Under the pieces are notes generated by a model, which saw only the letters and a program-made list of their open reading frames with translations, did not search any database and was not told the origin of the DNA. A stretch of 8,149 nt of DNA. Origin: an uncultured Bacteroidales bacterium (GTDB taxonomy: Bacteria > Bacteroidota > Bacteroidia > Bacteroidales > Bacteroidaceae). The DNA is taken from NCBI GenBank assembly GCA_937896105.1, contig CALBKR010000226.1, positions 1 through 8,149 on the forward strand, given 5' to 3'. The translations under genes were made by a program, and so were the position numbers. This document shows, piece after piece, positions 1 to 6,933 of the stretch. Position 1 is the stretch's first letter, and every line of letters begins with the position of its first letter.

Positions 1-42
1 CTTCACAAGCCTTGAACTTTACTTTTTATTCACGCCTCATAC

Positions 43-72
43 AAAAGAAGGTGACCCAAGTCACCTTCTTTT
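43..72 (+). terminator. Intrinsic terminator of an upstream gene
   Basis: A perfect 13-bp inverted repeat (arms 43-55 and 60-72) encloses the four-base loop CCAA. The left arm opens with AAAA and the right arm ends in TTTT, so the hairpin has the A-tract/T-tract form of a Rho-independent terminator that can work in both directions. No complete gene lies before it in the window. A frame ending in TGA at 13-15 could be the tail of a rightward upstream gene, but too little is visible to say. The hairpin lies ahead of the promoter of the four-gene operon and so isolates that operon from upstream transcription. Confidence 0.8.
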
Positions 73-84
73 ATGTATCACTAT

Positions 85-117
85 ATTGTCAATTTCCATT
101 TTTATTTACTATCTTCG
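85..117 (+). promoter_or_regulatory. Bacteroidota-type promoter for the kdsD operon
   Basis: TATCTTCG at 110-117 fits the Bacteroidota -7 consensus TAnnTTTG at seven of eight positions. ATTG at 85-88 is a plausible -33 element (consensus TTTG), 21 bases upstream, which is the usual spacing. Transcription would start near 122-126, giving a leader of about 65 bases before the ATG at 188. The leader ends in an A-rich stretch (about 168-187) with no strong Shine-Dalgarno, as is usual in this phylum. It sits just after the terminator at 43-72 and is the only clear promoter ahead of the four rightward genes. The call rests on motif match and position only. Confidence 0.55.
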
Positions 118-187
118 CGGTAATTAACGGTTTTTGCTCTTGCCGGGCAAGGCCACATTGCACAGATAACAAAAAAACGGACAATAT

Positions 188-1135
188 ATGACAAACGTAA
201 TCGATGTAGCAAAAAAGTGCTTTCAGGAAGAGGCTCAGGCTATTCTTAATCTGATTCCTAAACTGGATGATAATTTCACAAAGGCGATTGAGCTTATAAT
301 TGAGAGTAAGGGCAAGTTCATTGTAACCGGCGTCGGCAAATCAGGACACATCGGTGCCAAGATTGCATCGACGCTGGCAAGTACAGGAACACCGGCGTTC
401 TTTGTAAACCCGCTCGATGCCTTCCACGGCGACCTCGGTATGATTGGTGAAGGCGATGTCGTGCTTGCGATATCGAATTCGGGACAGACAGACGAACTGT
501 TGCGTTTCATACCGCTGCTCAGGGAGAGGAACATACCGATAATATCAATGTCGGGCAACCCGGCATCACTGCTTGCCAAATACTCCGACTGCCACCTCAA
601 CGTGTCGGTCGACAAGGAGGCCTGCCCGTTGAACCTTGCCCCGACATCGTCGACAACCGCTACCCTTGCAATGGGCGATGCCATTGCCTGTGCACTGATG
701 ACTGTGCGCAATTTCCAGGCAAAGGACTTCGCACAGTTCCACCCCGGAGGCTCGCTCGGGCGCCGTCTGTTGTCAAGAGTCAAGGATTATATGACAAGTG
801 ACAACCTGCCCATCGTCACTCGTGAATCAAAGATAAGCGACACCCTGTTGCAGATTAGCCGCACAAAAATGGGCATCGCTGTTGTTGTGGAGAATGATGA
901 AATTCTTGGCGTTGTTACCGATGGCGACATACGCCGCACAATGCAGCGTGACCAGGACAGGTTCTTCCAGCTTACAGTCAAGGACCTGATGAACAACAGT
1001 CCAAAAACCATCAAGGAGGATGCCAAGCTGTCACACGCCGAGGAGATAATGCGCCAGCACAATATCAAGTCGCTAATCGTTGTAAACGACGAGAACAAGC
1101 TCGTCGGTGTAATTGATGCCTTCAGTTGCCTCTGA
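188..1135 (+). CDS. kdsD: KpsF/GutQ (KdsD) family D-arabinose-5-phosphate isomerase
   Basis: This protein most likely interconverts D-ribulose 5-phosphate and D-arabinose 5-phosphate in the cytoplasm, the first step toward Kdo and related 3-deoxy-ulosonic acids. At 315 residues it has the normal family length and order: an SIS sugar-isomerase domain (about 35-175) followed by two CBS domains (about 200-258 and 265-315). The four residues known as catalytic or active-site in E. coli KdsD (Lys59, Glu111, Glu152, His193) correspond at a constant offset of eight to Lys51 (GVGKSGHIG), Glu103 (SGQTDEL), Glu144 (KEACPLNLAPTSS) and His185 (FHPGGSLG), so the enzyme should be active. The C-terminus ends GVIDAFSCL instead of the usual HLHDLL-type tail, so the last CBS strand/helix is slightly short. 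It is first in the operon, with its stop two bases ahead of the next ATG. Whether it is the cell's main KdsD or a pathway-specific paralogue cannot be told here. Confidence 0.93.
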   Translation: MTNVIDVAKKCFQEEAQAILNLIPKLDDNFTKAIELIIESKGKFIVTGVGKSGHIGAKIASTLASTGTPAFFVNPLDAFHGDLGMIGEGDVVLAISNSGQTDELLRFIPLLRERNIPIISMSGNPASLLAKYSDCHLNVSVDKEACPLNLAPTSSTTATLAMGDAIACALMTVRNFQAKDFAQFHPGGSLGRRLLSRVKDYMTSDNLPIVTRESKISDTLLQISRTKMGIAVVVENDEILGVVTDGDIRRTMQRDQDRFFQLTVKDLMNNSPKTIKEDAKLSHAEEIMRQHNIKSLIVVNDENKLVGVIDAFSCL

Positions 1136-1137
1136 TT

Positions 1138-1779
1138 ATGAAAGTCGTAGCATTTGTACCCATAAGGCTCAACAGCAAACGTGTTGTAGGCAAGAACCTC
1201 AAGTTGCTTGGGGGAAAGCCGTTGTTGCAACATATCCTCGAGACATTGACAAAGACGACCACAATAGACGAGGTTTATGTGTATTGCAGCCGCGAGGAGA
1301 TAAAGCCATACCTGCCTGAAGGTGTCAATTTCCTCAAGCGCAGCGAGACACTCGACCGCGACGAGACGCTTGGCAAGGAGATATACGAAGCCTTCATAAA
1401 GGAAGTCGATGCCGATGTATATATACTTGCACACACTACATCACCGTTCATCAAGGCCGCGACCATAGACAATGCAGTGAAGCAGGTAACCGAAGGCGGG
1501 CACGACTCGGCATTCAGCGCGCAGAAGGTACAGACATTCTGTTGGTACAACGGCAAGCCGCTGAACTATGACCTCAAGGAGATACCACGTACTCAGACCA
1601 TAGAGCCGGTATACTTTGAGACAAGCGCATTCTACATCTTCCGCAAGGAGTTGTGGACAGAGCAACGCCAACGCATAGGCAACAACCCCTACATTGCCAT
1701 TACCGACCCCATCGAGGGTGTCGACATTGACAATCCCGAAGATTTCGAGTTCGCACAAAAGGTGTTACCGCAAAAATAG
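1138..1779 (+). CDS. CMP-sugar synthetase (acylneuraminate cytidylyltransferase family)
   Basis: This is a 213-residue nucleotidyltransferase of the NeuA/KdsB superfamily, expected to activate an acidic sugar with CTP to give CMP-sugar plus pyrophosphate. The N-terminal nucleotide-binding motif is present: VPIR at 7-10, SKR at 13-15 and KN at 19-20, followed by GGKPLL. Further family marks are a TSPF segment near 101-104 (the family's QPTSPLR site), ETSAFYIF at about 161-168 (the family's NGAxY site) and VDIDNPEDFEFA at about 195-206, whose Asp residues match the family's metal-binding DIDTPED motif. The pattern is closer to NeuA/PseF/LegF enzymes than to KdsB, which begins with an ARxxSTRLPGKP-type motif; the sugar (sialic-type, Kdo or other) cannot be fixed from sequence. 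I chose ATG 1138 because it immediately precedes the conserved first strand (MKVVAFVPIR); a TTG at 1126 lies inside the previous gene. It sits between the isomerase and a possible glycosyltransferase. Confidence 0.82.
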   Translation: MKVVAFVPIRLNSKRVVGKNLKLLGGKPLLQHILETLTKTTTIDEVYVYCSREEIKPYLPEGVNFLKRSETLDRDETLGKEIYEAFIKEVDADVYILAHTTSPFIKAATIDNAVKQVTEGGHDSAFSAQKVQTFCWYNGKPLNYDLKEIPRTQTIEPVYFETSAFYIFRKELWTEQRQRIGNNPYIAITDPIEGVDIDNPEDFEFAQKVLPQK

Positions 1780-1803
1780 TAAAACAACAAGAAGAGAACA
1801 ATA

Positions 1804-2553
1804 ATGGGCAAGGCTTGGCTAAAATGCTGGAACGCACTCAACTACCTGTACGGAACACTGCTGACCGGCAGCCGCAAGCGTCTGCGCTCATACAGAAACT
1901 GCCATAGCGGCAGATGTTTTATCATCGGCAACGGCCCGAGCCTTAGGAACAGCGACCTGAAGCATCTTATGGAACTTGGTGAGGTTACATTTGCCTGCAA
2001 CTCTCTTATTAAACTGTTCGATGAGATACCGTTCCGCCCCACATACTATTTTGCACAAGACAACAAGATTATCCAGGACAACAGACGTGAGATAGGAAAC
2101 TACAGCGGCATCCGTTTCGTCAAGGCACACTACGCAGGCCGCTACCACATCAAGGGAGTCACCTATTATAATATGCTGTTCCCGAAGAGTCCCATAGGCT
2201 TCTCCGACAACATTTCCAAAGTCGTCTACAGCGGACAGACTGTGACATACTCGATGATACAATTTGCCGCATATATGGGATTCAAGGAGATTTATCTCAT
2301 AGGTGTCGACTGCAACTATTCACCAGGCAACGATGTTATAACAAAGGATAGCTATTTCGATGCACGCCTGTACAACAGCACACGCAGCTACGCAGCACCC
2401 GAGGTCGATACCAACCTGCACGCATACGCACGCGCAAAGGAGGTGTGTGACAGGCGCGGCATAAAGATATACAATGCTACACGTGGCGGAAAACTCGAGA
2501 TATTCGAGCGAGCCGATTTAGACAGGATATTGTACAACCGACAAACAATGTGA
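1804..2553 (+). CDS. DUF115 / MptE-like Rossmann-fold protein, possible GT42-like glycosyltransferase
   Basis: This 249-residue soluble protein fits the DUF115 family, often named 6-hydroxymethylpterin diphosphokinase MptE-like. Visible motifs are a glycine-rich loop FIIGNGPSL (39-47), ACN at 64-66, a PTYYFAQD strand (79-86), a helix-strand unit YSGQTVTYS...MGFKEIYLIGVD (142-169) and a C-terminal KIYNATRGGKLEIFER (221-236). The same order (GNGPSL, CN, a Ser/Gly-rich helix then G-[FY]-KEIYL-x-G-[VI]-D, then KI-[KY]) occurs in Campylobacter CstI/CstII sialyltransferases of family GT42. His206, 15 residues before KIY, lies roughly where CstII has its catalytic His188. Placed 24 bases after a CMP-sugar synthetase gene, a role in transferring or otherwise handling a CMP-activated sugar is attractive but inferred; the pterin-kinase name comes from archaeal relatives and should not be taken literally. 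A purine-rich GAAGAG (1791-1796) seven bases before the ATG may serve as a ribosome site. No signal peptide or membrane segment is seen. Confidence 0.7.
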   Translation: MGKAWLKCWNALNYLYGTLLTGSRKRLRSYRNCHSGRCFIIGNGPSLRNSDLKHLMELGEVTFACNSLIKLFDEIPFRPTYYFAQDNKIIQDNRREIGNYSGIRFVKAHYAGRYHIKGVTYYNMLFPKSPIGFSDNISKVVYSGQTVTYSMIQFAAYMGFKEIYLIGVDCNYSPGNDVITKDSYFDARLYNSTRSYAAPEVDTNLHAYARAKEVCDRRGIKIYNATRGGKLEIFERADLDRILYNRQTM

Positions 2554-2555
2554 TT

Positions 2556-3278
2556 ATGGAAAATTGCGAAAACAAGAAATGTTTCTGGAAGAAGCACCTT
2601 ATCCCCAGCATCGCCATCATAATAGGCTTTGCACTACTGGGATATTTCATTTCAAGCGGTTTGAAAAGCATCGCCAACCAGGACCAATATGTAACCGTCA
2701 AGGGACTTGCCGAGCGCGAAGTGATGGCTAACAAAGTCGTGTGGCCACTACCCTACAAATGCGTCAGCAACGATATGAACCAGCTCTATAAGGAGGTTGA
2801 GCGCAACAGCAGAACCATTACAGCCTTCCTCAACGACAACGGAATCACCGGCGAGGAGATTATCGTTTCGGTTCCCGTGGTGACCGACCGTCTTGCGCAG
2901 AGCTATGCACCCGATAATATCAAATACCGCTACCAGGCCGAGGCTGTAATTACAGTAACATCGTCAAAGGTAGAGAAGATAATTGAGCTGATGAAACAGC
3001 AGATTACACTCCTTGAGCAGGGTGTTGTTGTCGGCAGCGAGTATGGCTACGAGACACGCTTTGAGTTTACTGACCTTAACAGCATAAAGCCAGAAATGGT
3101 AGAGGAGGCTACACGCAACGCCCGTGCAGTGGCTCAGAAATTCGCCAATGACTCAGGCAGCGAGCTCGGCAAAATCAAACAGGCATCTCAGGGGCAGTTC
3201 AGCATTTCGAGCGACGAGACAACGCCGCAGATAAAGAATATCAGAGTCGTAACGACCGTGAAATACTCACTTAATTAA
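2556..3278 (+). CDS. SIMPL-domain (DUF541) membrane-anchored periplasmic protein
   Basis: This 240-residue protein has a short cytoplasmic head with two cysteines (Cys4, Cys9), one hydrophobic segment at about 15-34 that should act as an uncleaved anchor, and a periplasmic SIMPL/DUF541 domain from about 44 to the end. The domain opens with the family's typical YVTVKGLAEREV segment followed by VVWPL, and ends in a VTTVKYSL strand. The molecular function of bacterial SIMPL proteins is not well established; several are linked to envelope or oxidative stress. I chose ATG 2556 over the GTG at 2550, which overlaps the previous stop; ATG 2556 gives the same TGATTATG junction as between the first two genes. 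It is the last gene of the operon, with a hairpin 19 bases past its stop. Its place behind sugar-activation genes is not explained by known biology of the family. Confidence 0.85.
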   Translation: MENCENKKCFWKKHLIPSIAIIIGFALLGYFISSGLKSIANQDQYVTVKGLAEREVMANKVVWPLPYKCVSNDMNQLYKEVERNSRTITAFLNDNGITGEEIIVSVPVVTDRLAQSYAPDNIKYRYQAEAVITVTSSKVEKIIELMKQQITLLEQGVVVGSEYGYETRFEFTDLNSIKPEMVEEATRNARAVAQKFANDSGSELGKIKQASQGQFSISSDETTPQIKNIRVVTTVKYSLN

Positions 3279-3296
3279 ACGGAAATTCCATATCAG

Positions 3297-3332
3297 CACG
3301 CAGGGCTCCCACTGTGGTGGGAGCCCTGCGTG
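3297..3332. terminator. Convergent-gene hairpin, probable bidirectional terminator
   Basis: A perfect 16-bp GC-rich inverted repeat (arms 3297-3312 and 3317-3332) has the four-base loop TGTG. It lies almost centrally in the 70-base gap between two converging genes, 18 bases past the SIMPL stop and 16 bases past the DedA stop. Neither side carries an immediate run of T, so it is not a textbook intrinsic terminator. It may stop transcription inefficiently, act with Rho, or protect 3' ends from exonucleases. The hairpin itself is certain from sequence; terminator function is inferred from position and stem strength. Confidence 0.7.
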
Positions 3333-3348
3333 TGTAGATAATTGGATA

Positions 3349-4203
3349 TTATTTTTTTGATTTCTTCATACCTTTATATATTACATAACCGACAGCAAAC
3401 ACAGCAAGTATCACAAATACCATACCTATGGTGCTGCTATGCTCCTTCACTGCAGCCATAACAGCCTCCTCGCTATCCATACCCGGAACGAACTTCATTG
3501 CATAACCGAGTGCGGCAAGCACAATGTTCCAGGCTCCTGCGCCAAGTGCTGTATAAAGCAGGAACTTGCTCATCTTCATACGGATAAGACCGGCCGGGAT
3601 AGAAATAAGCTGACGCACCGCAGGAATGAGACGGCCGAAGAAGGTCGACACAGCTCCGTGCTTCTCGAAATAGTCCTCGGCGTGCTTGACCTTATCTTCA
3701 TCAATCAGACACATACGGCCGAAACGGCTGCGTGCAAACCTGTAGACTATCGGACGACCGAGCCACAAGGCAAGGTAATAGTTTATGAGCGCACCGATAA
3801 TGGCACCCAATGTCGCAAAGACAACCACAAGTACTATGTTCATCTCGCCCGTCGTTGCAGCCTTCCACGCCGCTGGCGGGACCACAGCCTCGGAGGGGAA
3901 TGGAATGAACGAACTCTCGATAGCCATAAATAGTGTTACTGTACCATAATTGAGATGTTCAAGGCAGAACCCCACAAGTTTCTCCATCACAGAGCGATCG
4001 GCCGGAGCCGCAGCAACAGTGTCATTTGCCACAGGCGCCGCAACCGGTGCAGTAGCGGATGTATCGGTTGGCAGTGCAGAAGGCTGTTCCGTTCTCTCGT
4101 CACATTCAACAGTTGCAGCAACAGGCTGTCCATTTTGTGCATAGGAAGGAGATACCGTGAGCATCAAGCCTGCCAATGCCATAAATGCAAAGATTCTTTT
4201 CAT
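3349..4203 (-). CDS. DedA-family membrane protein with signal peptide and Ala/Pro-rich extension
   Basis: This is a 284-residue DedA/VTT-domain inner-membrane protein. DedA proteins are involved in membrane homeostasis, and some recycle undecaprenyl phosphate or phosphatidylethanolamine across the membrane. The VTT core runs from about residue 73 to 280. It has the acidic re-entrant motif ESSFIPFPSE (96-105, with Glu96 and Glu105) and the family's basic motif FFGRLIPAVRQL (188-199, with Arg191 and Arg197), followed by hydrophobic segments at about 123-147, 213-235 and 258-276. Ahead of the core lies an unusual 72-residue region: a clear signal peptide (Lys/Arg start, hydrophobic 4-16, likely cleavage after Ala22 in SYA-QN) and a low-complexity Ala/Pro/Thr/Val stretch to about 68. 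Met73 (3985-3987) would give a family-length 212-residue product, but the in-frame signal peptide supports the longer start. It follows the Ca2+ ATPase gene by 48 bases on the same strand and is probably co-transcribed. Confidence 0.88.
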   Translation of the reverse strand: MKRIFAFMALAGLMLTVSPSYAQNGQPVAATVECDERTEQPSALPTDTSATAPVAAPVANDTVAAAPADRSVMEKLVGFCLEHLNYGTVTLFMAIESSFIPFPSEAVVPPAAWKAATTGEMNIVLVVVFATLGAIIGALINYYLALWLGRPIVYRFARSRFGRMCLIDEDKVKHAEDYFEKHGAVSTFFGRLIPAVRQLISIPAGLIRMKMSKFLLYTALGAGAWNIVLAALGYAMKFVPGMDSEEAVMAAVKEHSSTIGMVFVILAVFAVGYVIYKGMKKSKK

Positions 4204-4251
4204 CGTGTCATATATTTGTTGTTGTTATCTCTTTTAATCCATCACTTGGCA

Positions 4252-6933
4252 TCAGCTCCGCTTCTTACATATCAGGCGGGCTATCTCACCTGCCCACAGC
4301 ACAATCGATGTAGAAGCTATTATGACACCCCAGCTCTCGGCTGACAGCGGCACGACATTGAACATCTGCCCACCGAATGTGACAATGAGGAACTGACCGA
4401 CCAGAATAACCGCGCACACAAGCAGGAAACTCTTGTTCTCCCACAACCCCTTGAAGGCCGACGAGCCCGAGAGATAAGCCTTGGCATTGAACATATTCCA
4501 GAACTGCAGCATAACAAAGAAGGTGAAGAACTCCGACTGGTTGTATGCCGAAAAACCATTATCCGACATCCACAGCAACAGTCCTACCTGTATTGCCACG
4601 AAGAGGGCGCCGACTGCAAAGATATTGCGTGTCATCGACTTTGTTATGATAAAGTCTCCCTTCGCACCACTCTTGCGCGGACGATCCTTCATCACCTTCC
4701 AGCTTGGCGAGAGCGAAGCGAGTGCGCCGGCTGCAAAGGTATCCATAATGAGGTTTACCCAAAGCATCTGTGTAATAGTCAACGGCGACTCGGTTCCTAT
4801 AAGTGAGCCTATCATCACAATAAGGCAGGCTGCCACATTGATGGTGAGCTGGAACAGGAGGAAGCGCTGTATGTTACGGTAGAGCGAACGCCCCCACATA
4901 ACGGCACGGGTAATGCTGGCGAATGAGTTGTCGATGATGGTTATGTCACTGGCCTCCTTGGCAACCGATGTACCGTCACCCATTGAGAGACCTACCTGTG
5001 CAGCCTTGAGTGCCGGAGCATCGTTGGTACCGTCACCGGTTACCGCAACAACGGCATCCTGTTCCTGGAGTAGACGCACAAGACGCTGCTTGTCCATAGG
5101 ACGTGCACGGCACATAATCTTGAGCCCCATCACACGTTTTGCAGCCTCGTCGTCGCTCAAAGCCTCGAACTCAGGGCCTGTTATAATTGCTGTATCGGGT
5201 GTATTGCTGTCACAGATACCTATCTGACGGCCAATCTCACGAGCCGTACCCGAAGTGTCGCCTGTCACAATCTTTACATCGACACCGGCATCAAGGCAAC
5301 GCTGTACAGCCTCGGGGACATCGGCACGCACAGGGTCGGAAATAGCGACAAAACCCAGGAATGTGAGGTCGGTACCCGAGAGGCGACCGTCGGCATAAGG
5401 TGCGGTATCGGCATCATCATCGAGCACCTGATAGGCAAAGCCCAGTGTACGCATCGCCATACTCTGGTATTCGAGCAGCTTTGCCTCCACTGCCGGGCGC
5501 TGCTCATCGGCTGTTGCGAACTTTCCTCCGGGCAGTTCCACACGGTTGCAGTTCGAAAGCACAATTTCGGGAGCGCCCTTTACATAGAGAACCTTCTTGC
5601 CGAGTTCGGGCGAATCGACGACTGTTGCCATATATTTGCGCTCGGTAGAGAAGGTCAGGCGGCTTATGACAGCAGCCTTGTCGCGGAGCGGAATATAATC
5701 GACGCCCTGCCTGTCGAGCCAGAGCAGCAGTGCAGCCTCGGTTGGGTTACCGATGGTCTTTACCTCACCACCCTCGCGGTTGAGGTTGGCTGTAGCATTT
5801 ACGGCTATACCCTCCTTTATCAATGTACTCACCTTGTCAGTACCAAGTTCCTTGCCGTCGAGAGCAAAGAAATTGCTCTCATACACCTGCATCTTGTTCT
5901 GCGTGAGGGTTCCTGTCTTGTCGGTACATATCACCGTTGCGGCACCCATTGTCTCGCAGGCGTGCATCTTGCGCACAAGATTATTGGTCTTGAGCATACG
6001 GTTCATACTGAGCGCAAGGCTCAATGTCACCGACATCGGCAATCCCTCGGGAACGGAAACAACGATAAGTGTCACCGCTATCATAAAGTTATGCAGCATT
6101 GCCGACACTATATCCATTGTCGACATATCGCCACCCGACACGAATGTCTTTACCGAGAGAAGCACGAATGTAATAGCGGCTGCAGCGTAACCGAGTTTGC
6201 TGATTACCCCGGCAAGACGCTTGAGTTGCATCTGAAGAGGCGTGTCGATGCCATTCTCTATCTGGGCGCCCTGATTCACCTTTCCATATTCGGTAGCATC
6301 ACCTACAAGCTCGACACGCATTATACCATTGCCGTCGACAACGGTTGTACTGCGCAGTACCTTGTTGGAGGGATATGTAGCCTCGGCATCGAAATCGGCC
6401 TCTACAGTAGGCTTGGATATCATAGGCTCACCGGTCAGTGTCGACTCGTTTATCTGCAACGACTGCGCCTGCAACAATACACCGTCGGCAGGCACCTCGT
6501 CACCGGTATTCAGCACCACAACATCGCCAACCACGACATCCTTGCGCGACACCTCCTGCACCTTTCCATCTCGCATCACCGTTACCATAACATCGTCGTT
6601 CACGGTGTTCAGCACCTCAAATGCACGGGCTGCTTTAACCTCGAAGATGAAACCGATGCCGCTTGCAAGAATTATCGCAAAGAATATGCCTATCGGCTCA
6701 AGGAAAGCCGAGAAGCCGGCATTCTCAGGCCCCCAGCAATGCACACAGGATATCACCATCGACAGCAGCCACGCAATAAGCAGGATGCGTATTATCGGGT
6801 CCTCGAATTTCTCAAGAAATTTCTTCCACAACGATTCACGCGCAGGCGGCGTCAACACATTCTCGCCATACTTGCGGCGACTCTCCTCAACCTGTTGCCC
6901 GGTCAAACCTAGAATTTTCTCTTCAGACATCAT
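4252..6933 (-). CDS. Calcium-translocating P-type ATPase, PMCA (P2B) type
   Basis: This 893-residue cation pump should use ATP to export Ca2+ across the inner membrane. The P-type order is complete: N-terminal cation-ATPase segment (1-40), M1/M2 (about 47-64, 77-97), actuator domain with TGEP (167-170), M3/M4 (about 242-265, 281-300) with VPEGLP (294-299), phosphorylation motif DKTGTLT with acceptor Asp338, nucleotide-binding KGAPE (452-456), hinge TGDGTNDAP (632-640), and six C-terminal membrane helices from about 690 to 886. Pump subtype follows from M5/M6: Asn699 in QLTINV, and LWVNLIMDT with Asn727 and Asp731, which is the PMCA form rather than SERCA or Na/K-ATPase. There is no long calmodulin-binding tail; the protein ends ICKKRS. 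Two adjacent ATGs (6933 and 6930) can start it. A possible -7 element lies about 85 bases upstream, and dedA follows 48 bases after the stop. Confidence 0.95.
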   Translation of the reverse strand: MMSEEKILGLTGQQVEESRRKYGENVLTPPARESLWKKFLEKFEDPIIRILLIAWLLSMVISCVHCWGPENAGFSAFLEPIGIFFAIILASGIGFIFEVKAARAFEVLNTVNDDVMVTVMRDGKVQEVSRKDVVVGDVVVLNTGDEVPADGVLLQAQSLQINESTLTGEPMISKPTVEADFDAEATYPSNKVLRSTTVVDGNGIMRVELVGDATEYGKVNQGAQIENGIDTPLQMQLKRLAGVISKLGYAAAAITFVLLSVKTFVSGGDMSTMDIVSAMLHNFMIAVTLIVVSVPEGLPMSVTLSLALSMNRMLKTNNLVRKMHACETMGAATVICTDKTGTLTQNKMQVYESNFFALDGKELGTDKVSTLIKEGIAVNATANLNREGGEVKTIGNPTEAALLLWLDRQGVDYIPLRDKAAVISRLTFSTERKYMATVVDSPELGKKVLYVKGAPEIVLSNCNRVELPGGKFATADEQRPAVEAKLLEYQSMAMRTLGFAYQVLDDDADTAPYADGRLSGTDLTFLGFVAISDPVRADVPEAVQRCLDAGVDVKIVTGDTSGTAREIGRQIGICDSNTPDTAIITGPEFEALSDDEAAKRVMGLKIMCRARPMDKQRLVRLLQEQDAVVAVTGDGTNDAPALKAAQVGLSMGDGTSVAKEASDITIIDNSFASITRAVMWGRSLYRNIQRFLLFQLTINVAACLIVMIGSLIGTESPLTITQMLWVNLIMDTFAAGALASLSPSWKVMKDRPRKSGAKGDFIITKSMTRNIFAVGALFVAIQVGLLLWMSDNGFSAYNQSEFFTFFVMLQFWNMFNAKAYLSGSSAFKGLWENKSFLLVCAVILVGQFLIVTFGGQMFNVVPLSAESWGVIIASTSIVLWAGEIARLICKKRS

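Noticed and set aside
139..151. Short inverted repeat (CTTGC/GCAAG, loop CGG) in the kdsD leader
   Set aside because: A five-bp stem is too short to claim a riboswitch or attenuator, and no T-tract or further structure accompanies it.
2..189. Two plus-strand frames that stay open through the first 120-190 bases
   Set aside because: They run through a clear terminator hairpin and promoter, and the translations look like AT-rich random sequence with no family resemblance.
1113..1319. Plus-strand 68-codon frame overlapping the end of kdsD and start of the CMP-synthetase gene
   Set aside because: It is an out-of-frame shadow of two real genes with no recognisable content.
787..1434. Minus-strand open frame (215 codons) across the kdsD / CMP-synthetase junction
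   Set aside because: It spans two well-supported genes on the other strand and has no domain of its own.
4200..4211. Three-codon mini-frame (ATG ACA CGA TGA) on the minus strand overlapping the dedA start
   Set aside because: It could modulate dedA initiation, but it is too short to distinguish from chance in an AT-rich leader.
4211..4218. TATATTTG on the plus strand, an exact -7 promoter match just upstream of dedA
   Set aside because: There is no -33 element at the right distance and no plus-strand gene downstream; AT-rich gaps yield such matches by chance.
5962..6912. Long plus-strand open frame (316 codons) opposite the Ca2+ ATPase gene
   Set aside because: It lies wholly antisense to a complete, motif-verified P-type ATPase, is rich in His/Cys/Arg/Tyr as shadow frames are, and shows no recognisable domain.
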